Positions 1 to 5,139 of a DNA stretch of 5,731 bases are shown here, piece after piece (the stretch's first letter is position 1; each line of letters starts with the position of its first letter). The stretch is taken from NCBI GenBank assembly GCA_025935595.1, contig JAICUZ010000175.1:1-5731 (forward strand). The letters run 5' to 3'. Origin of the DNA: Burkholderiales bacterium. GTDB lineage: Bacteria > Actinomycetota > Thermoleophilia > Gaiellales > Gaiellaceae. A program made the position numbers and the translations under genes. A model generated the notes under the pieces. It had not been told where the DNA came from. It saw only the letters and a program-made list of their open reading frames with translations, and ran no database searches.

Positions 1-540
1 GATCGACGCGAGGATCGCTCCCGACCTCGGCAGCTCCGAGCGGTCGATGTGCTTCTCGGGATTCCAGAGGTCTGAGCGCACGAGCGCCTTCGGGCACTGC
101 GTGAACGCCTCCTCGATCTCGACGACGATGCCGAGCTTCGGAGCTCTCCCTTCGACCGCGCTGGCCGAAAGCAGCTCGGGGTCGTCGACGATCCGTGCGC
201 GCCCGTTGACGCGAAACGTGTCGCCGATGCCCGGGATCAGGAACAGCAGACCGATCCGCGGATCCTCGAGCAGGTTCGTCAGCGTGTCGGCGAGCTTGTT
301 GCCGGGCCGGTCGGGAATCAGCAGCGTCCGCTCGTCGAGGACCCGCACGAATCCCGCAGGGTCGCCGCGCGGCGACACGTCGAGCCCGCCGTGCGGACGA
401 GACGTCGCGACGCACACGAACGGCGAGCGTTCGATGAACTGCCGGGTGAGGTCGTTGAGGCGGTCGGTGATCTTCGCGGCGACCAGCTCAGTCGGCTGCC
501 CGATCACCTCGCGAAGCGCGCGCTCGTCTGCGACTGCCAT
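1..540 (-). CDS. PPOX-fold FMN-dependent protein, MSMEG_1061 type (partial, C-terminus beyond the window)
   Basis: The first 180 residues of a pyridoxamine 5'-phosphate oxidase-like split-barrel flavoprotein; the end lies off the left edge. Seen: an N-terminal helical lead-in (residues 5-38, R10-G14 and K23 in family-like positions), a first strand SPFVCVAT (39-46), the hallmark VSPRGDPAGFVRVLD (55-69), LLIPDRPGNKLADTLTNLLE (73-92), PRIGLLFLIPG (94-104), FRVNGRARI (109-117) and QCPKALVRSDLW (148-159). These match the MSMEG_1061/DR_2398 group of probable FMN-dependent enzymes, usually about 200 residues, so perhaps 20-30 residues are missing. Members bind flavin as cytoplasmic dimers; the substrate is generally unknown and a true PNP oxidase role is not supported. 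The ATG at 540 is chosen because the residues just after it already look like the family's N-terminus; no good Shine-Dalgarno precedes it. It overlaps the upstream hydrolase gene by 53 bp, so it is probably cotranscribed and translationally coupled. Family call firm, reaction unknown. Confidence 0.88.
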   Translation of the reverse strand, partial: MAVADERALREVIGQPTELVAAKITDRLNDLTRQFIERSPFVCVATSRPHGGLDVSPRGDPAGFVRVLDERTLLIPDRPGNKLADTLTNLLEDPRIGLLFLIPGIGDTFRVNGRARIVDDPELLSASAVEGRAPKLGIVVEIEEAFTQCPKALVRSDLWNPEKHIDRSELPRSGAILASI

Positions 541-1138
541 CGACCGAGGATAGCCACGCGGCAACCGCCGACTCGAGCGCACCGTGATCCGCCTTCAGGC
601 CGTGGTCGCCGGCGATGCGCACCACGGTGCGGCCCGACGCGTCCGGCGGCATCCCGAAGGGGTCGCGCTCGCCCTGGATGACGAGGACCGGCACCCCGAC
701 CGCGTCGAGCTCGTCGAGCCGGCTCTTGTCGGGCCGGCCCGGCGGATGAACGGGGAAGGCGAGGCAGACCACACCGATCGCACCCGTGGCCGCAGCTGTT
801 CGGCAAGCGACGCGCGCGCCCGACGATCGCCCACCCGTGACGATCCGGAGACCCGCGAGCGCTCCCCGGCCGAGCTCTGCGACGACCGTCGTCCACGCAG
901 CGTCGAGCTGTGCGGCCGGCGCCGGCGACCGGCGGCCCGCGACTCGGTACGGCTGCTCGACGAGCACGACGGAGACGCCGGCCGTGGCGGCAGCACGCGT
1001 CGCTGCGAGGAGATCCGGTGCGTTGACGCCCCCACCAGCGCCGTGGCCGAGGACGAGCGCAGCTCGCGCGCCGTCGATCAGCTGGGGGTAGGCACGCGCC
1101 GGGCCGTGCGGTGTTGCGATTTCGAGAACGTCGGCCAC
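488..1138 (-). CDS. Alpha/beta hydrolase, KANL3/Tex30 (dienelactone-hydrolase-like) type
   Basis: A 216-residue cytoplasmic alpha/beta hydrolase, about the usual size for this group. Seen, numbered from the GTG at 1138: a TPHGPARAY start of the fold (9-17), the LVLGHGAGGGVNAPDL oxyanion-loop region (28-43), VEQPYRVAGRR (60-70), the nucleophile elbow GGRSSGARVA with Ser105 in GxSxG, FPVHPPGRPDK (128-138), acid Asp159 in QGERDPFG, and His179 in GDHGLK. The triad therefore looks complete; the substrate cannot be predicted. An in-frame GTG at 1201 would add 21 residues (237 aa), but these fall before the fold and would overlap the start of the divergent gene; 1138 is preferred, with GGAG two bases upstream, which is closer than ideal. 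The fold ends near residue 198 (AAWLSS); the last 15-18 residues are an Arg-rich tail that exists only because the frame stays open into the PPOX-type gene downstream. The two form a leftward pair. Confidence 0.85.
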   Translation of the reverse strand: MADVLEIATPHGPARAYPQLIDGARAALVLGHGAGGGVNAPDLLAATRAAATAGVSVVLVEQPYRVAGRRSPAPAAQLDAAWTTVVAELGRGALAGLRIVTGGRSSGARVACRTAAATGAIGVVCLAFPVHPPGRPDKSRLDELDAVGVPVLVIQGERDPFGMPPDASGRTVVRIAGDHGLKADHGALESAVAAWLSSVDGSRRRARASRGDRAAD

Positions 1139-1182
1139 GGCTCCGCACAGTCTCGCCCAAGCCGAGCTATCGTCGAAACGAG
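1139..1182. promoter_or_regulatory. 44-bp divergent gap, presumed start region for both transcription units
   Basis: The leftward hydrolase pair and the rightward five-gene unit begin back to back here. If the chosen starts are right, promoters for both must lie within these 44 bases or reach into the opposite coding region. The only A/T-richer spot is GCTATCGTC near 1167-1175; I do not see a convincing -10/-35 pair on either strand, nor a clear operator palindrome. The call rests on gene layout alone. Confidence 0.35.
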
Positions 1183-1926
1183 GTGACGAGACGTTCTGCA
1201 CGCTGGCGCCGCCGGTTCCTCTGGCTGCTGATCGCAGCCGTGCCGATCACCGGGATCACGCTCCTCGTCGTCCTCGTTCCCGAGCGCGCGTCGATCGAGG
1301 ACGCGGTCACCACCAACGAGGGGCCGGCGCAGCTCGCCGACACCCACGTCTACCACCTCACCCGCGCCGACCGGGCGAAGATCGACGTGTTGCTCGACAC
1401 GTTCATCCCGGCTGCCGTCGAGCGCCGCTCGGCCAAGACCGCGTGGGCGCTGTCCGGCCCGGAGCTCCACGCGTACTCGAGCGTCGCCCAATGGCAGGCC
1501 GGCAACTCGCCGGTGCCGCAGTACCCGGCACGCGGCACGAAGTTCCATTACTGGACGGTCGTGTACGTGGGGAAGAGCGAGGTGCTCTTCAACATCCTGC
1601 TGCATCCGCGCCCGAGCGTGACGCTGCCGTCGTACGAGTTCTCCGGCCAGGTGATACGCCACGGCGCGGACTGGCGCGTCAACCGCCTCTACACGATCGC
1701 GACGTTCAGCCATCCGAGCGCGAAGCGCACACAGGTCGTCGGCCCGAACGACTTCAACGCGCCGGCGGGCAGCCCGAGCCCGGCGACGAACAAGGCCCGT
1801 CTCTCCCACTGGTATGCGATTCCCCTGTTCGTGCTGTTCGGCGGCGTGATCCTCTTCCCGCTCAGCCTCGGAGCATTCGCGCTCGTGCGCGGCCGGAGGT
1901 TCAGGCGCGCCACCGCTCGCCCGTAG
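1183..1926 (+). CDS. Two-TM membrane protein with extracytoplasmic domain of unknown function
   Basis: I do not recognise a named family. The 247-residue protein has a basic N-terminus (TRRSARWRRR), a first membrane span at about 12-32, a soluble segment of about 170 residues, a second span at about 211-235 (IPLFVLFGGVILFPLSLGAF) and an Arg-rich tail (RGRRFRR). By the positive-inside rule both ends are cytoplasmic and the middle is outside. That segment has helix-rich TRADRAKIDVLLDTFIPAAV, then PVPQYPARGTKFHYWTV, SEVLFNILLHP, and a closing strand pair GQVIRHGADWRVNRLYTIATF. This helix-then-curved-sheet order resembles NTF2-like or Mce-associated domains, which is inference from pattern only. 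A Pro/Ser linker (PAGSPSPATNKAR) joins it to the second span. The GTG at 1183 is chosen because it directly precedes the basic N-terminus; an open frame back to 1111 adds 24 residues without hydrophobic character. It lies 33 bp before the arylsulfotransferase gene, so a shared location at the membrane is plausible. Confidence 0.75.
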   Translation: MTRRSARWRRRFLWLLIAAVPITGITLLVVLVPERASIEDAVTTNEGPAQLADTHVYHLTRADRAKIDVLLDTFIPAAVERRSAKTAWALSGPELHAYSSVAQWQAGNSPVPQYPARGTKFHYWTVVYVGKSEVLFNILLHPRPSVTLPSYEFSGQVIRHGADWRVNRLYTIATFSHPSAKRTQVVGPNDFNAPAGSPSPATNKARLSHWYAIPLFVLFGGVILFPLSLGAFALVRGRRFRRATARP

Positions 1927-1939
1927 GCACCGCACGGCT

Positions 1940-1952
1940 GATCCGTAGGATC
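1940..1952 (+). repeat. Short inverted repeat covering the arylsulfotransferase ribosome binding site
   Basis: GATCC-GTA-GGATC is a perfect 5-bp inverted repeat with a 3-base loop. Its right arm includes the AGGA (1947-1950) that serves as the Shine-Dalgarno for the GTG at 1960. In RNA it could form a small hairpin hiding that site, but a stem this short may be chance. Confidence 0.3.
1947..1950 (+). promoter_or_regulatory. Ribosome binding site for arylsulfotransferase gene
   Basis: AGGA ends 9 bases before the GTG at 1960. It supports that start, which also gives a protein opening directly with a twin-arginine signal. Confidence 0.6.
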
Positions 1953-1959
1953 TGACCTC

Positions 1960-3372
1960 GTGAAGCGGACCCGGCGCGAGTTCCTGACGGCGGCGGCAGG
2001 CGCAGGGCTCGGGCTCGCGTTCCCACACCTCGCCGCAGGCACCGAGCAGGTGGCGGACGTCGCGACCTTCGTGACGGAGCCGTCGTTCCGCGTGCCCACG
2101 CTCAGTGTCCTCAAGCTCGCAAACCCGAGCGCCGGTGCGCTCTTCGTGACGACGCTGACCGGCCCGGGACAGCGCGGCCCGATGATCCTCGACAATGCCG
2201 GCAAGCTCGTCTGGTTCAAGAAGACGAAGAACGTCGCGATCAACTTCCGCCGGCAGATCTACAAGGGACGTCCTGTGCTCACCTGGTGGGAAGGGACGAT
2301 CTCGGACATCGGCACCGGCGAGGGAGAGGGCGTGATCGTCGACTCCACGTACAAGGAGATCGCCCGGGTTCGAGCCGGGAACGGCTTCGCAGCCGACGTG
2401 CACGAGCTCCTGATCACGCCGGAGAACACGGCGCTGATCACGATCTACAACTCGAAGACGGTCGACCTGACGGCGCTCGGCGGCCCGGCCGCCCACCCGA
2501 CGTTCGACTCGATCGTCCAGGAGATCGACATCGCCACAGGCAAGGTGCTGTTCGAGTGGCACAGCCTCGACCACGTCGGCATCGAGGACAGCTGGTCGCC
2601 GATCCTGTCGCCGTTCGACTACTTCCACATCAACTCGATCGACGTCGATCTCGACGGCAACCTGCTCGTCTCGGCGCGCAACACCTGGGGCGTGTACAAG
2701 CTCGACCGCAAGAGCGGTGCGGTGATCTGGCGGCTCGGTAGCAAGTCGACGGACTTCGAGCTCGGCCCCGGCGTGCAGTTCATGTACCAGCACGATGCAC
2801 GTGCGCACCCCGACGGGACGATCACCCTCTACGACGACGGCGCGGGGGACGCATCGCACCAGTCGCGGGCGATCAGGATCGGCCTCAGCATGGCCGACCG
2901 CCGCGCCGTCCTGCTGCAGGAGTTCCTCCACCCGAACCCGATCACCGCCGTCGCGATGGGGAATGCGCAATTTCTCTCGAACGGGAATGTCGTCGTCGGC
3001 TGGGGGACGGCACCGTTCGTGACCGAATTCGGACCGCTCGGAGACGTGCGGTTCGACGCGACGTTCGACGGAGACGCATGGAACTACCGTGCGTTCCGCA
3101 ACACGTGGACCGCGAAGCCCGCGCATCCACCGTCGATCGCGGTCAAGCGGCGCGGCACCGGCGCCGCCGTCTACGCGAGCTTCAACGGCAGCACCGAGAC
3201 GGCGTACTGGAGCGTGCTCGGCGGCGCGGCGCGGAACGCGCTCAAACCGCTGGCCGTCACGAAGAGAAACGGGTTCGAGACGGCGATCAGCGTACGCAAC
3301 GCGCCGACTCACATCGCCGTGAGGGCACTCGACGCTCACAAGCGTCCGATCGCAACTTCCCGTGTCGTCTGA
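1960..3372 (+). CDS. Arylsulfotransferase (ASST) family protein with Tat signal peptide
   Basis: A 470-residue protein of the PAPS-independent arylsulfotransferase family, which moves a sulfuryl group from an aryl sulfate to a phenolic acceptor through a sulfo-histidine. Seen: a twin-arginine signal (TRREFLT at 4-10, hydrophobic stretch to about 24, likely cut near 26), then beta-propeller-like repeats such as GPMILDNAGKLVWFKK and DGNLLVSARNTWGVYKLDRK. Conserved points are DVHELLIT (His148), YFHINSIDVD (His223, Asn225), SARN (Arg240) and QHDARAHPDG (His278). The H-x-N, then Arg 17 residues on, then QHD pattern parallels E. coli ASST His356/Asn358/Arg374/His436; this mapping is mine by eye, with His278 the candidate nucleophile. 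No cysteine is present, so the disulfide of the E. coli enzyme is absent. Residues 390-470 look like a separate beta-sandwich, common in actinobacterial relatives. It should act outside the membrane after folded export. True substrates are unknown; many family members are untested. Confidence 0.9.
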   Translation: MKRTRREFLTAAAGAGLGLAFPHLAAGTEQVADVATFVTEPSFRVPTLSVLKLANPSAGALFVTTLTGPGQRGPMILDNAGKLVWFKKTKNVAINFRRQIYKGRPVLTWWEGTISDIGTGEGEGVIVDSTYKEIARVRAGNGFAADVHELLITPENTALITIYNSKTVDLTALGGPAAHPTFDSIVQEIDIATGKVLFEWHSLDHVGIEDSWSPILSPFDYFHINSIDVDLDGNLLVSARNTWGVYKLDRKSGAVIWRLGSKSTDFELGPGVQFMYQHDARAHPDGTITLYDDGAGDASHQSRAIRIGLSMADRRAVLLQEFLHPNPITAVAMGNAQFLSNGNVVVGWGTAPFVTEFGPLGDVRFDATFDGDAWNYRAFRNTWTAKPAHPPSIAVKRRGTGAAVYASFNGSTETAYWSVLGGAARNALKPLAVTKRNGFETAISVRNAPTHIAVRALDAHKRPIATSRVV

Positions 3373-4234
3373 GAGACGCCGCACCGTCGAGTTGCCCGAC
3401 GGCCGCTCGCTGGAGGTGCACGAGCTCGGCGACGCGGACGGCTTCCCGATCATCTTCCACCACGGCACGCCGGGGTCCGGGACGATCTACGCACGCTGGG
3501 CGACACCCGGTGTGCGGGTGATCGCCTACGACCGTGCCGGGTACGGCGGCTCGACGCGGCGGCCCGGCCGCGCAGTCGTGGACGTCGTCGCCGACATCAC
3601 CGCGTTCGCCGACGCACTCGGCCTCGAGCGATTTGCGACGTGGGGGCTGTCGGGCGGCGGCCCCCACTCGCTGGCGTGCGCCGCGCTCTGCGACGAGCGG
3701 CTCGTCGCCGCGGCGTCGCTCGCCGGCGTCGGGCCGTGGGACTCCGACGGCCTCGACTGGCTCGCAGGCATGGGCGAGGGGAACCTCAAGGAGTTCGACC
3801 TCGTGCTCGCCGGCGAGGAAGCGCTCCGGCCGGCGCTCGAACGCGAACGCACCGACCTGCTCGCGGCGCCGGCGGAGAAGCTTCGCGAGGCGATGGCGCC
3901 GCACTTGAGCCCGACCGACAGTGAGGCGCTCACGGCCGGGCTCGCGGAATATTTCCGTTCGAACATGGCGCACGCGATCGCACACAGCCCCGACGGCTGG
4001 ATCGACGACAATCTCGCGTTCGTCAAGCCCTGGGGGTTCGAGCTGTCCGCGATCGACCGACCGGTGCTCGTCGTGCAGGGCGGCGACGACTTGATGGTTC
4101 CGAGACAGCACGGCGAGTGGCTTGCCGCGAACGTACCCGGCTGCGAGTCGCGGATCGACGACGCGCACGGACATCTCACGCTCGCCGAGCATCTGGTGCC
4201 GGAGGTGCACTCGTGGCTATTGGCGCACAGCTAG
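3362..4234 (+). CDS. Alpha/beta hydrolase (classical lipase/esterase-like fold)
   Basis: A complete 290-residue alpha/beta hydrolase without signal peptide or membrane span. Seen: first strands RTVELPDGRSLEVHELG (7-23), oxyanion motif FHHGTPGSG (32-40), VIAYDRAGYGGSTRRPGR (53-70), nucleophile elbow WGLSGGGPH with Ser97 in GxSxG, a helical cap at about 125-225, VLVVQGGDDLMVP with Asp243 as the likely acid, and DAHGHLTL with His271. The triad is complete. Cap length and motifs fit the broad esterase/epoxide-hydrolase/proline-iminopeptidase-like superfamily; the substrate cannot be told. The GTG at 3362 lies inside the end of the arylsulfotransferase gene (11-bp overlap) and no good Shine-Dalgarno is seen, so translation probably depends on ribosomes finishing the gene before. 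Later in-frame starts would cut into the fold. Hydrolysis of a product linked to its operon partners is possible but only guilt by association. Confidence 0.92.
   Translation: MSSERRRTVELPDGRSLEVHELGDADGFPIIFHHGTPGSGTIYARWATPGVRVIAYDRAGYGGSTRRPGRAVVDVVADITAFADALGLERFATWGLSGGGPHSLACAALCDERLVAAASLAGVGPWDSDGLDWLAGMGEGNLKEFDLVLAGEEALRPALERERTDLLAAPAEKLREAMAPHLSPTDSEALTAGLAEYFRSNMAHAIAHSPDGWIDDNLAFVKPWGFELSAIDRPVLVVQGGDDLMVPRQHGEWLAANVPGCESRIDDAHGHLTLAEHLVPEVHSWLLAHS
4201..4205 (+). promoter_or_regulatory. Strong ribosome binding site deciding the proline dehydrogenase start
   Basis: GGAGG lies 7 bases before the GTG at 4213, the best Shine-Dalgarno in the window. It sits inside the end of the hydrolase gene and selects 4213 over the longer open frame that reaches back to 4117. 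Confidence 0.8.
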
Positions 4235-5139
4235 AGCCTGCGCTGCGGAAGGCGATCCTCGCGGCCGCGGACAGCAGGCGCGTCCAGTCGCTCGTCCGTC
4301 GGCACGGCATGCGGCTCGGCGCGGCTCGTTTCGTCGCCGGCGAGTCGCTCGACGAGTGCATCGCCGTGCTCCGGCGCCTGAACGACCAGGGGCTCCACGC
4401 GAACACGACGATGCTCGGCGAGGGCGTGCTCGAGCCGGGCGAGACCGAGCGCGTCGTGTCGGCGTACGAGGAAGTCCTCGACCGGATCGCAGCCGAGGAG
4501 CTGCGTGCGAACGTCGCGCTGAAGCTCACGCATCTGGGGCTCGAGATCGACGAGGAGCTCGCGTACGCCAACATGACGCGGCTGCTCGGCAAAGGCTCGT
4601 TCATCCGCATCGACATGGAGCAGTCGCAGTTCGTCGACGCGACGGTCCGGATCTACCGCCGCCTGCGACACGACGGCTTCGAAAACGTCGGCACCGTCCT
4701 GCAGGCGTATCTCTACCGCACACCCGACGATCTGGACTCGTTGCTCCCGCTCTCGCCCAACCTGCGCCTCGTCAAGGGTGCGTACCTCGAGCCGGCAGAC
4801 ATCGCATACCCGCGCAAGGCAGATGTCGACGCGGTTTACGCGCGTCTCGCGGAGCGCATGCTGTCCGGCACGGGCCACGTCGCGATCGCGACCCACGACG
4901 AGACGCTGATCGAGCACGCGATCCGATACTCGGAGGAGCACGTAGTGCCGCGTGAGCGGTTCGAGTTCCAGATGCTGTACGGCGTCCGGCCGCAGTTGCA
5001 GCTCGATCTCGTGCGGCGCGGCTACAAGGTGCTTGTCGCGACGCCGTACGGGCCGGAGTGGTACCCGTACCTCATGCGGCGGCTCGGCGAGCGGCCGGCC
5101 AACCTCTTGTTCTTCGCGAAGAACACGTTCCGCCGCTAG
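4213..5139 (+). CDS. Proline dehydrogenase, monofunctional (PutB/PruB-like)
   Basis: A 308-residue FAD-dependent proline dehydrogenase, the usual size for the monofunctional bacterial enzyme, which oxidises L-proline to pyrroline-5-carboxylate and passes electrons to the quinone pool at the inner membrane face. Seen in order: NVALKLTHLGLEID (100-113, Lys104), FIRIDMEQSQFVD (130-142, Asp134), GTVLQAYLYR (160-169, Gln164), LRLVKGAYLEP (184-194, Lys188, Tyr191), VAIATHDETL (223-232), FEFQMLYGVRPQLQ (250-263), and the carboxylate-binding helix WYPYLMRRLGERPAN with Arg289/Arg290. These are the landmarks of the (beta/alpha)8 barrel, so the call is firm. Odd point: the strand before that helix reads KVLVATPYG, where most family members have the type RVYVPYG; Ala276 replaces the active-site Tyr (Tyr540 of E. 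coli PutA). The GTG at 4213 has a strong Shine-Dalgarno; the gene overlaps the hydrolase by 22 bp. No P5C dehydrogenase gene is visible here, though the unit continues past the edge. Confidence 0.95.
   Translation: MAIGAQLEPALRKAILAAADSRRVQSLVRRHGMRLGAARFVAGESLDECIAVLRRLNDQGLHANTTMLGEGVLEPGETERVVSAYEEVLDRIAAEELRANVALKLTHLGLEIDEELAYANMTRLLGKGSFIRIDMEQSQFVDATVRIYRRLRHDGFENVGTVLQAYLYRTPDDLDSLLPLSPNLRLVKGAYLEPADIAYPRKADVDAVYARLAERMLSGTGHVAIATHDETLIEHAIRYSEEHVVPRERFEFQMLYGVRPQLQLDLVRRGYKVLVATPYGPEWYPYLMRRLGERPANLLFFAKNTFRR

Noticed and set aside
47..553. Plus-strand 168-codon open frame at the left edge
   Set aside because: Ser/Arg-rich with no motif; it is the complement of the PPOX-fold gene, which has clear family motifs on the minus strand.
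1167..1175. GCTATCGTC as a -10 promoter element
   Set aside because: No matching -35 at the right distance on either strand, and short A/T-containing hexamers of this quality occur by chance.
584..1186. Plus-strand 200-codon open frame opposite the first hydrolase
   Set aside because: Arg-rich shadow without a domain; the minus-strand frame shows the nucleophile elbow, acid and histidine of a hydrolase.
1078..3468. A 796-codon open frame on the minus strand, opposite the membrane protein and arylsulfotransferase genes
   Set aside because: Its product is an Arg/Val/Glu/Asp-rich string with no motifs, as expected opposite high-GC genes with G/C-biased third positions. The plus strand here encodes recognisable proteins throughout.
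3287..4210. A 307-codon minus-strand open frame opposite the alpha/beta hydrolase gene
   Set aside because: Same shadow pattern; low-complexity charged composition, while the plus-strand frame has a complete catalytic triad.
4117..4212. Upstream extension of the proline dehydrogenase by 32 residues
   Set aside because: The extension is Arg-rich, lies wholly within the hydrolase gene, and the strong GGAGG plus GTG at 4213 gives the normal family length.
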